A stretch of DNA of 64,000 bases from Pachyseris speciosa (lineage: Eukaryota; Cnidaria; Anthozoa; Scleractinia; Pachyseridae). The translations under genes were made by a program, and so were the position numbers. The DNA is taken from NCBI GenBank assembly GCA_016490735.1, contig JAEMWC010000669.1, forward strand, positions 375,001-439,000, read 5' to 3'. Below, one piece after another: positions 47,810-56,757 of this stretch. The notes under the pieces are model-generated. The model was given only the letters and a program-made list of their open reading frames with translations, was not told where the DNA came from and ran no database searches. Positions within the stretch are counted from its first letter, which is position 1. Every line of letters begins with the position of its first letter.

Positions 47810-48535
47810 TTAAGTATAATGGATGCGGTTTTTTGAATGAAATTCTTGTCTTTTATTAAGTCCATAAGGTGAAAGGGAAAACAACTGCGCACTCCAGTAT
47901 GCTTCTTTCGTAATTAATAGCTGTTCAGTGTTTTCGGACGTGTTAGTTTGGATTTGATCGATACATTGAAATGTAAAGTCCGATAGCACGTGTGGAGTTC
48001 GGTTGAAGTGTGTGGCGACCTCGCAAGTCTTCTTATTGGTTCTCATGGACGATTTGTGATTTCTAAATCTAACTTTAAATTCCGTGGTGGTCGATCCAAC
48101 ATACTGGAGATTGCATTTCTTACAATGAACCAAATAAATCACATTTGAGGAATTACACGAAAGTTTCTGCCGAACAAAATAGGTTTTACCAGTTTGTGCG
48201 CTGGAAAAAGTTTGAGAGTTGACAAAGAAATTCTTGCAAAGATCGCATCTAGATTTATCACATGTGAAACAGCCGGCTGTGGATGCTGTATTTGATTGAA
48301 GCTCTTACCGCACTTAGAAGGTGCCAAAATTTCTTTGAGGTTCTTAGGTCTGCGAAAAGATGAAATAATAGAATTCGGTGGGAAAAGCTTCCTAAGTTTT
48401 GGAGATGAAAGGAAAAGATGAATATGCTTTTTGATTAACCTATTAATAGACGGTAAATTGGGATTATATGTGAGAACAAAAGGAAAAATCTTTTTAGACT
48501 CCTTGACTTTGGCTTTAAGTAAGTCATTTCTCGGA
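47810..48535 (-). pseudogene. Penelope-like element C-terminus with Cys motif and GIY-YIG endonuclease
   Basis: Minus-strand frames read FPFVLTYNPNLPSINRLIKK, then FRRPKNLKEILAPSKCG, a zinc-binding linker CFTCDKSRCDLCKNFF, and a GIY-YIG domain (IYLVHCKKCNLQYVGSTTTE, then FKVRFRNHKSSM). The order thumb region, CxxC...CxxC linker, nuclease is that of Penelope-like polyproteins of the group with a Cys-rich linker, different from the copies at 12-14 kb. The nuclease frame stops at 47810. A frameshift lies near 48300. No palm domain is present, because the right inverted arm begins just upstream, so the copy is 5'-truncated. Confidence 0.8.
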
Positions 48536-48544
48536 ATATTCTAG

Positions 48545-48979
48545 CTAGCTAGGTCATTCAAAGGCTCTTTGTTGGGAAATTATTACTTATTGTTTAAGGG
48601 CCCTCTTTAGGGATTTTGTTATGATACTGACAGGTATGATGATTCAGAGGCCCTTGATGGGGAACCTGTTGCGCTGCGACAATTACATAACATTTATCAC
48701 TAGTTCTATTATTGTTGTTATTCCGCATCCTGTTAATTTACCGTAGTCGTTTCATACTTTTTGTACACCTATTGTTTTTCGTTTCATTGTCTGAGTTACG
48801 TAACCCGTATGTAATTTGTAACCATTGTTGTAAAATCATATTTAAGTTGTAGGTTTTTAACATTCTGTTTGTAACTGACGAAGGTCGAGAGACCGAAACG
48901 TTTTTTAATCATAAATTTTTAAATTTTTATCGTTTTTTTGAACCAAAAGTTGTCCATTTTCGGTCTTTTTAACTGTTTT
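48545..48979. repeat. Right arm of the 434-bp inverted repeat
   Basis: Pairs with 47201-47634. It contains a hammerhead-like core at 48875-48900 (CTGACGA, AGGTCGAGAGACC hairpin, GAAACG). Confidence 0.85.
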
Positions 48980-49141
48980 TTATCATTCGCCGAATAAGGA
49001 CTGTGAATCATTAGTGATCCTTTTGGTTCTGCATCTTTCGTTGGCCCAGGAAGCGCTTTCAACCGTCTATATATATATATATATATATATATATGATCAT
49101 CTCAAGCATCAAAAATGTATTTATACTGTTTCCCGTTTCAA

Positions 49142-49298
49142 ATATAACTAAACACAAGGGAAAAAAACATTTTTAAGGACCACCTATATTTCGACTGTGT
49201 AGAACAGTCTTCCTCAGGGTGATTCACCCTGAGGAAGACTGTTCTACACAGTCGAAATATAGGTGGTCCTTAAAAATGTTTTTTTCCCTTGTGTTTAG

Positions 49299-49305
<7 letters not shown>
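49142..49305. repeat. 164-bp near-perfect palindrome
   Basis: The arms run outward from GTGATTCAC at about 49220. Each carries CTGAGGAAGACTG...CAGTCGAAAT, a further hammerhead-like arrangement, once per strand. (AT)n tracts flank it on both sides. Confidence 0.8.
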
Positions 49306-49339
<34 letters not shown>

Positions 49340-50484
49340 GCCAGGCCAAGTCTAATATCGGAGCTGCACACAGTCACCGAGCAACTTCGCATGGCTTTAT
49401 TTGGGCAAGTTTAATTTGCGTCCAAAACAATTGAGCAGCAGCAAGAAAAACGGAGAGTTTTCGATAGCTAAACGTCCGCAAAAAAAAAAAAAAGGACAGA
49501 CACTCTTGAGTCCTAACTACTTTCAGATGAAAGCGTAAACTAAACAAGCGTACAAAGTACGATGCGAGTGTTTGATCGAAGAAGGAGAAGGTGGAGAAAT
49601 TAAACAAGACTAGCTAGTAATAAAAATAGCTTGTACTGATTAAGCTAGAAAAATCGGTATTTATTTTGATATATGCCCCTGGAAAAGAAAATAAAGGGTA
49701 CAAACTGATCGTTTACAGCAGTCAACAGGAATTGACCGCGGTTCAAAGACAACAGAACAACAAAAATATTTCAAGAAAACAAAGCACAATACGAATAATA
49801 TTTCTTCGAAGATTCTTGGAGAAGGTGGAGAAATTAGACAAGTAACAAAAATACTTGTATTAAGCTAGAAAAATTGCTAAGCAATTTTGACATAAATGTC
49901 CGTAGAAAAGACAAATAAGAGGCCCGCACCCGCTCGTTTAGAGCAGTCAATATGAATCACTGAGGCAGCAATCACTCGGAACGCGAAAGAGCTTAATAGT
50001 GCCATTTCCAACAAAATCTTTCCTTGGCTGACACAAAACACCAAAGTGCTTTGATAGTTTTATGGATACTTTCCATGTCTTCCGAAGAACCTTCTTCATT
50101 TAATGATTTTCAGTGGCAAAACATCATCCAGTTAACGAAGAAAGAGCTTGCCAAACCACACCAGCATTTCTCTCGCAGACCCGTCCACTATAGAATTTAT
50201 CAAAGCCAGCCAGTCAACCCATTTCGCTGTTTTTACAGGTTCAAACAGATTAATACGACATGTTTATAGACAGCGAAACTTAATTGTTTTTTACAGGCCG
50301 CTTTCGACGAAGATCTCTAAAACTTTTTCCAAATGACGAGTGAAGCGCGCTGGTTTTTGGCATTTATGACAGCATTTTGACAAATGTATGTCAGATTATG
50401 AGTTGTGCACATGCACATGCATTTGATCGGCTTTTTTTACTCGAGCTTAAGTTTAATCCTTTAATCCTTGATTTTACGAGGACA

Positions 50485-50598
50485 GTAGTATATCGGCGTC
50501 AAACGAATACCGTTTTGCATAAAAACCATCGTCGCTCGCTGCGCGAGCTCCTCGGGTTTTATGCTTCAACAGTATTCGTTTGACGCCGGTATACTACT
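50485..50598. repeat. Foldback at the border of the Polinton region
   Basis: AGTAGTATATCGGCGTCAAA at the left pairs with TTTGACGCCGGTATACTACT at the right; the inner GCATAAAAACC pairs with GGGTTTTATGC. It ends just before sequence composition changes to GC-rich coding DNA. Confidence 0.6.
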
Positions 50599-50662
50599 TA
50601 ACACATCGCCCCAATAATCAAGGCATTTGCCCACTTTCCATTCACACTCAATTAAACAAGTG

Positions 50663-50772
50663 GGGTGTTGCATATCTGTGTGATACCCTATTGAACAACA
50701 GGGGTTGTTGCATATCTGTGTGACACCATATTGAACAAAAGGGGTTGTTGCATATCTGTGGCACCCAGTTAG
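50663..50772. repeat. Three tandem ~40-bp repeats
   Basis: The unit GGGGTTGTTGCATATCTGTG... is repeated at 50663, 50702 and 50742, the last one shorter. It lies upstream of the polymerase gene, where a Polinton terminal repeat would be expected, but the matching right terminus is not in the window. Confidence 0.7.
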
Positions 50773-50936
50773 AAAAAAAGGGCACCAAGGTATCCCAGCG
50801 AAACCGACAGGAAATTTTCCACCGAAGATATACGCAGGAGAATGGGAACCCCCCGAAAGAACGAGCCAGCAGCAACCCCGCGTAAAGCGGAACAAACCGA
50901 GGCAAAATAGCCGTACGACAAGGCCGCCATCTTGGC

Positions 50937-53900
50937 TTGGTGTTTGGGGAGCGGCCCGTGCCGTCGCTGTGCAGAAAGAGGCCGCCAGTCCCCACCCCTC
51001 GCAGAAAGAGGCTGCACGACGAGGAGGCGTTTTTTGAAGGGCTTGACGCAATGTTGGCGAAGGAAGAGAGGCCAGTGCCGGCCCCGCACAGAAATAGGCC
51101 GCCAGTTCTTGTTCGACAAGATCCATATGGGGCAATTCCGCGTCTTCCCAGACGGCGAGTAAACGAAACTTTTACCCCCGTCAAATACCAAGACTGGGTA
51201 AAAGAAAGTGGAAGACGTTACATCTTGTGGCTTGTTTCAGCACAGGACCTCGCCGACAATAGCGAACACACGAAAGAAATGATGGAACACAATGTCCAAA
51301 CCTCTTTCTTCTTGAGACACACGACAACCAACATTCTTCGCAACATTGAAGACAACACATAAATGGAATTTCAAGACAACAAAACCACCCGATCCCCCTG
51401 GTTTCGCAACATTGCAGACGCAAAAGAATGGTTGAGGCGGAAGAAAAAAGAACGGCTGCAACAGCAAGTTGCTCGCCCAATACAAAATGGGTCTTCAAAA
51501 GGTTTCATCGAGTAGACTTGAAAGTTTTCTTGGGTGGCCAACTTCTTCTGGGATCTGGCCCACTTCCAGCCTGGTTGCACAACTTGGCAAGAGGCAACCA
51601 CGCAATGATTTCTCTCGACACCTTTTACGACAACATTTGCTTTTGTCGCTGCTTGGCGGTGCATCGAGGGCAAGGCCAGATAGATGCGGACGGGCTTGTC
51701 GCGAGTTGGCACGAAGCTATCTCGATCCCCCCCCCCCCCCCTTAAGAGACACAACCAAAACCTCCCTCGACGAATTGGACGACATTGAAAGACATTTCAA
51801 CAAGTTTCTCCCCCCATCCCAAAGGCTTGGTATTCGTGTTTACGAGCCTGAGCCAACAAACGACAAACCCATCTGGCATCTCCGGCGAAATCCAAATCCC
51901 CAGTTGAAAGACATTCTGACGATTGGGATTTACGAAGGCCACGCGTTCTATATTCAAGATATTTCCCAGCTTGCAAACGTGTACAACTGCGCCCAATGCA
52001 ACCAAAGATTCACAAGACTTGGAGATATTCACCGCCACGCAAACGGAAGGTGCAACAGCGGCGAAACAAAAATCCGCTGTTGGTCGAAACTATGTCGAAA
52101 AACCCGCAACCGCATTGGAAAAAGCTTTCTTTCCACGCAATACAAGGTTCTCTGACACCGGTTATCGCCGGATGGAAAAAGAGGGAGAAAAACGAGGAAC
52201 CCACATCAACCACGCACTTTGTGGGCATGGAGGCGAAAACTATATCGAGAAATTCTTTGTGGATGGATACGACCCCACAAACAAAACGATTTTCCAATTC
52301 CACGGCTTTGTATACCACGGCTGCCGCAGAAGTGTTCCCGAAAACAGAGACGAGCCGCTCGACGAGAACGGGGACGACACACTTGACGAGCTCTGGAGAA
52401 GAACTCAAGCCCGCACTGCGAGGCTTCGCGGGGCTGGCTTCGAATTTGTGGAGAAGTAAGGCTGCGAAGTTGACCTCCTTTCAAGAAAATACCACCGCGA
52501 GCCATTCACAGAAAGTCATCCCCACGCAATAATCTACGACTTCGAAGCATTCGGAGATAGCAACCGCCGAAAATAACAGACACCAACCCTCACAATCGAA
52601 AACGTGCACACCCCAATCTCTGTTTCCATCGCCGACATGTTCAACCGAGAACCCACACACCTTTGCAGCAAAGACCCCTCCACATTGATTTCTCTCTACT
52701 TGGATGAGTTGCACCAGCGAGGGGAGAAAATTCGAAAGGCTGTGAGAGCAAAGTTTCTCCCTCCAGACATGGAGATCCTTTCCAACACACAATGCCGGCC
52801 CATCGAGGATTGGTGTAACCAAGTTCCAACCCTCGGTTTCAACTCTGGGAAATACGATTTGAACTTGATTCGAAACCAGTTTGTGGGGCAACTTTGCGCG
52901 AGAAACACGAACATAAAAGTGGGGAAAAGCGCCAACCAGTTGATGTACCTTTTCGAACCACACCATCGATTTCTCGACATTGTCAACTATGATTCATTTC
53001 ATATATCATTCATATTGTCAACTATATCGGCCCAGGAATCAGTTATGAAAAATGGCGCAATCAAACGAGGCGCGGGCCTTTGGACCCCAATGAAAGAAGC
53101 TTTCGACATGTTGAAAGGGGCAGTGGTCGGCGGCCCAAGCATTGTTTTCACTCGGTACCACGAAGCGGGGAAAACAAAAATTCGAGACCACCAATTTCGA
53201 AACCATCTCTGTCTCGAGACCATCTCTTTCGGAAAATCCTTGGCTACGACGCCAACGCGTTGTATCTGTCAACAGTGGCACAGGACATGCCTTGCGGCCT
53301 AGAAAACGTTTCCCACTACAAACAGCCAACCAAAGCCCCAGGAGGTTTCGTGTACAGACTCCGAAATGGAATTTGGTTCGGCTTCGCAGAGGTAGACGTT
53401 TAGATTCCCTAACGTTTGTGGCCCAAGCTCGAAGAGATGTGCCCATTCTTCCACAACACGGAAGTGCCGGCCGAAGCTGTTCCCCAACACATGTTCGACT
53501 ACCTGAAAAAAACCGGCAGGTCTCGTGGGGATGGAAAAAAAAATTGGTCGGGGCGCTTTCCGCGAAGAAAATACTCCTCTTCCCCCCCCCCCCCCCCCCG
53601 TCTCTTGCGAATGGTACATCGACCACGGGGCAAGAATCACAGCTGTGCATTGTACAATCGACTACAAACCCGCCAAACCCTTCGTCTGGTTCGTGGAAGA
53701 AGTAACAACAGCCAGGCGAACCGGCGACACAGACAAAATCAAAGCGCTTCTCGCCGATATGTTCAAACTCTTGGGGAGCAGGGCGTATGGGAAAATGTCG
53801 AAGTAGTCCAGCGGCAAATAATCGTGGTTTACACGAAAGAGGAGAAGACCGTCGACAGGATAATGCGGAGCCCTTTCTTCGAGGATCTCCACAAAATCGG

Positions 53901-54513
53901 TGATGCGTACGAGCTGGAAGCGCGAAAGCCGAAGGTGAAGATCGATCGTCCCTTGCAGATTGGAATCGCAGTCTACCAACTCGCAAAGCTGCGGATGCTG
54001 GAATTCTACTACGACTTCCTGGATAAGTACGTCGATCGCAAAGACTGTTGCAAATGGACACAGACAGCAACTATCTGGCGATATCGGGGGAGAAGTTGGA
54101 GGACATCGTGCTGCCGCATCGGCGAAAGGATTTCGGGGCCGACAAAAAGAATTGGCTGGCGTGGGACAAGTGGAGTGGGCGAACACCAGGGTTTTTCAAG
54201 CTCGAGTGCGTGGGAGAATGAATGATTGCGCTCTGCTCAAAGTGCTACTTTGTGGACGTCGACAAAACCCACGCGAAGTTTTCGACAAAGAAAACGTCGA
54301 AGAGACAAAACAAAAATCTCGTGGGAGCGGTTTCGAGCTGCGCTCGAGGGACACAAGGATATGGCCGAGATTACGGGCTTCCGAATGCAAGAGGGAGAGA
54401 TAGTCACATATCGTCAGCAGAAACTGGGGCTGTCCGCGTACTACGACAAGCGGTACGTGTTGCCAGATGGGATTCACACAGAACCCATTGAGTATCACCT
54501 TTTGAAGGAGTGA
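50937..54513 (+). pseudogene. polB: Protein-primed family B DNA polymerase (Polinton PolB), broken
   Basis: This would copy the element's linear DNA from a protein primer. Landmarks in order: an N-terminal Cys segment (DNICFCRCLAVHRG), a C2H2-like finger (CAQCNQRFTRLGDIHRHANG, then RC), a conserved VDGY ... FQFHGFVYHGC block, exonuclease motif I (IIYDFEAFGD, 52529-52558), exonuclease motif II (GFNSGKYDLNLI), polymerase motif A (LGYDANALYLST, 53239-53274), motif B (KLLGSRAYGK, 53765-53794), motif C as DTDS (54057-54068), and a C-terminal YDKRYVLPDGIHTEPIEYH. These occupy different frames, with in-frame stops near 51360 and 52458 and C runs of 15 and 18. Between exonuclease motif II and motif A the gene is shorter than expected: KGAVVGGPSIVFTRYHEAG comes almost at once after GISYEKW, so a few hundred bases including the third exonuclease region are probably deleted. 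It also carries the 23-bp SINE tail. Confidence 0.88.
52991..53013. mobile_element. SINE 3'-tail-only insertion with 12-bp TSD inside polB
   Basis: The 23-bp GATTCATTTCATATATCATT(CAT) is the tail sequence of the SINEs at 41 kb (41540-41570). It is bracketed by ATTGTCAACTAT at 52979-52990 and 53014-53025. Without it the polymerase reads FLDIVNY directly into IGPGISYEKW. Confidence 0.8.
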
Positions 54514-54715
54514 ATTCCGAAGGAATATGGAGCGGCAATGCAAAATTCCCGTTTGCACGCGGAGACCGGGGAAGACGAAAATCGTTGTTGCACAAAAGGC
54601 AGGTGTGAATTTCATGAGACCTGTTTGTCTTGTTCGCGAGAAGGAGAAATTCACAGTTTTGATTTTCCATGGGACAATTATTGTGATATGTATTACGAAA
54701 TAATCCCCACAAGCT

Positions 54716-55447
54716 ATTATGAAAGAAACAAATGGGTGAAGAATCTCATTGGCAAGCTTCAACCCAATCAGCCGCGTGACTTGGTTGTTAATTTCAGCAA
54801 TAACTCGCGGAAGTCTTCGTACCCACGCCACAGACCGTTCCCCCTCGGGCTTACGCATCTCAACCGCGTATTTGTAGCGACACAACCCCTCTGCCAGCGT
54901 TCGGTTCCACCGCTCCACAATTGCTTGGTCGCGGTGCACTTCGGGATGCCCGCGCCGAATAGCTGTACCGTGCTTCGTCATCGTTTGCGAAACAGCACCC
55001 ATGAACTCTCGTCCCGGGTCGACTTGAGCAGTTTCGGCCATTGCAATGGACCGCGTTTGTAAATTTCCTCGAAAGCTGAAGCAACTTTCTCCGCGTACTT
55101 TGTGGAGAGAGGCTTGGCCTCTTTGTATCTGCTCGTTACATCCACAACTGTTAGTGAATATTTCCAAAGTTTACCCCCAACCCTGTTGTGTGGCATGAAA
55201 AGCAGGTCTGCTTGGTGCACCGCGTTGGGAATGGACACGTCAAACATCGGCCGAGGAATTTTCAAAGGAGGTGATGGTGGGGGGGGGGGGGGGGGAGAAA
55301 AAATTGCCAAATGGCCTGTTTGCGCAATCATCTCTTCGCAACTTCTTCCGGGATTCTGGCTTTTGAGCCAACTTTCTTGCTGCACCCCACCCCTTCCAAT
55401 ACCCTTCCGGACTGTAATAGATTTTGGAAAGTCGCCGTTCTTCCCAT
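54716..55447 (-). pseudogene. int: Retroviral-type integrase of the Polinton
   Basis: This would insert the element into host DNA. In order on the minus strand: an N-terminal region (IYYSPEGYWKG, then IPEEVAKR, LRKQAIWQFF), a proline run coded by an expanded C17 tract (55279-55295), and the rve core. That core has the first catalytic Asp in VHQADLLF, a beta-strand KYSLTVVDVTSRYKEAKPLS, the second Asp in VDPGREFMGAV, and the catalytic Glu in HRDQAIVERWNRTLAE, followed by VTRLIGLKLANEI. At least two frameshifts (before the poly-C and between KLLK and VDPGREF) and a TGA break it. The C-terminal domain is not recognisable below 54716. It is convergent with polB, as in known Polintons where the two face each other. 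Confidence 0.85.
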
Positions 55448-55467
55448 TTCGAAGGAACGTTTGTTAT

Positions 55468-56074
55468 TCATTTGAACATATATATAACCGAAAGAAAAAC
55501 CCAACAATCTTCCGAATTGAGATTGGAGAAGAAGAGAAACAAAAAGCTTTGCAGGGGATCGCAGAATTTCAAAAACCGCCCATATACGAGGCAAAAAGAA
55601 GGCAATGGCATTGCGGGAAAAAGATGGTGGAAAAATCGAAAGATGTCGAACTTGTTTGCGGAAAATGTGGGATGGTGGAGAAGCTCGGCACAATTCTCTA
55701 CCTCCTCAGAGAAGAGAAGATTGGCTGCCAATTGTGATTTCTCGAACCCACATTCGCAAAACTCTGGAGAGATAACAACATTTTCAACGCCGTCAACACC
55801 CACACGTTGCCTGTAGAACAAGAGTGCGGCACGGCGCGGTGGGAGTTTTTGGGAAATGCAATCCACGAGTTCCAAACCTCCCCTAGCCAAACAAGCAGTC
55901 GGTAAATTACGTTTCTTTCACGACTACTTCAAAGCGGTTCCAGAGGAAGTTTGGCCACGTAAAAAAGACAATCTTGAAAGAATTTCGCCAGCTTTCGAGA
56001 AAATCCGGCCATTGACACGGCAGAAAGCGAAAGAAAGGTTCGACAAGTGGTGGAACGTCATTACTTCGAAGTGA
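55468..56074 (+). pseudogene. Zinc-ribbon-like protein of the Polinton, function unknown
   Basis: A frame from about 55468 reads RKKNPTIFRIEIGEEEKQKA, then WHCGKKMVEK ... VCGKCGMVEKLG, a C...CxxC zinc-ribbon-like cluster. After a TGA at 55735 the same frame continues (FAKLWRDNNIFNAVNTHTLP, CGTARWEFLGNAIHEFQT). A frame change near 55870 leads to KLRFFHDYFKAVPEEVWPRK and ends DKWWNVITSK with TGA at 56074. I do not recognise the family firmly. A zinc-ribbon followed by a helical part recalls virus late transcription factors of the VLTF3 type, but this is only a resemblance. The antisense frames have biased composition and were discarded. It lies between divergently placed integrase and two-transmembrane protein genes. 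Confidence 0.45.
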
Positions 56075-56559
56075 AATGTTCGGCGTACTTCACCAGGAAT
56101 TTTCTTGGGGATTTCCATGCAGTGGTCGGAAACGAAGTCGTCCATCATTTTCAGTTTTTCTTGAGAAAGATTGAAGATTGAAGCGGATGGCATCTAATAT
56201 TTTTTTGTATTCCACTCGCGCGAAGCTGGTCTTTTCAGTTTTTCTGTCGTATTAATTCGCCGTCGCGACAATTTTCACAACAGCGGCGAACGCGTCAGAC
56301 TAGCAATGACGCCAGGATTGAGAGTAACCCCTCCAGCGACAGCTCCAGTCAAAACAGCTTTTCCAGCAACCACGTTGCAAAACAAGTTTCTGCGCTGAAA
56401 CATTCGGAAAAGCTTTTCGTAGCCCCAATGTTTCTTGTGGTAAGAGGCGAAGAGTCGCTTCAACATGTCGACGGTGTCTTTCGAAAGGGTTGGGTCGATG
56501 TGGTTAAAGTCGAAGATGTTGACAGGGGGAAGCCGAGGTTTCCTTTTCAGCAACCGCAT
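56075..56559 (-). pseudogene. Two-transmembrane protein of the Polinton (SLATT-like?)
   Basis: The protein starts MRLLKRKPRLPPVNIFDFNH, has an amphipathic helix (LSKDTVDMLKRLFASYHKKH), then two hydrophobic stretches around GAVAGGVTLNPGVIASL. After a frameshift it continues FARVEYKKILDA and, after another, SQEKLKMMDDFVSDHCMEIP. Helix-2TM-helix architecture and charge pattern resemble the SLATT-type two-transmembrane fold, though I cannot confirm it. It could be a membrane or virion-internal protein. It is the first of a minus-strand set going toward the fibre gene, with a small Cys-rich ORF 38 bp upstream. Confidence 0.45.
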
Positions 56560-56596
56560 TGTATGTTTTCGGAAAAAAATTCAGAAGACAGTGTCG

Positions 56597-56731
56597 TTAG
56601 AACAACCCTGAAGAAGAACCCCGCTTGTGCCACTTCGGTTTCGGATTTCTGCAGGGACAAGCCAAACGGCACTTGTCACACCACCCGCACCAAGTGTAGA
56701 TGCACAGGAAGCCGATGTGGGCGGAGTTCAT
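56597..56731 (-). CDS. 44-residue Cys/Trp-rich mini-protein
   Basis: An intact small frame reads MNSAHIGFLCIYTWCGWCDK, then CRLACPCRNPKPKWHKRG and SSSGLF. It has six cysteines in closely spaced pairs and a basic tail. It fits neatly between the fibre gene's 3' end and the two-transmembrane gene's start on the same strand, which supports it being a real small gene. Family unknown to me. A short metal-binding or disulphide-rich virion component is possible. Confidence 0.4.
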   Translation of the reverse strand: MNSAHIGFLCIYTWCGWCDKCRLACPCRNPKPKWHKRGSSSGLF

Positions 56732-56757
56732 GGTTATATTAAAAATAATATTTTCGT

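Noticed and set aside
50485..50598. Terminal repeat of the Polinton.
   Set aside because: It is a self-contained foldback. Its counterpart is not in the window, and Polinton ends are not known to be short palindromes, so it is kept as a separate repeat.
50663..50772. Tandem repeats considered as a CRISPR-like array.
   Set aside because: Only three units, directly adjacent without unique spacers, in a eukaryotic context.
50566..51191. Three overlapping minus-strand frames of 140-189 residues.
   Set aside because: Antisense shadows of the polymerase 5' region and the tandem repeats; Cys/Phe/Ser-rich composition with no motif.
53039..54070. 343-residue minus-strand frame.
   Set aside because: Antisense of the polymerase. 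The plus strand carries clear polymerase motifs A, B and C; the minus frame is a GC-driven shadow.
55468..55890. Minus-strand 140-residue frame in the zinc-ribbon region.
   Set aside because: Phe/Leu-rich antisense of a plus-strand frame that has the ordered cysteines and normal composition.
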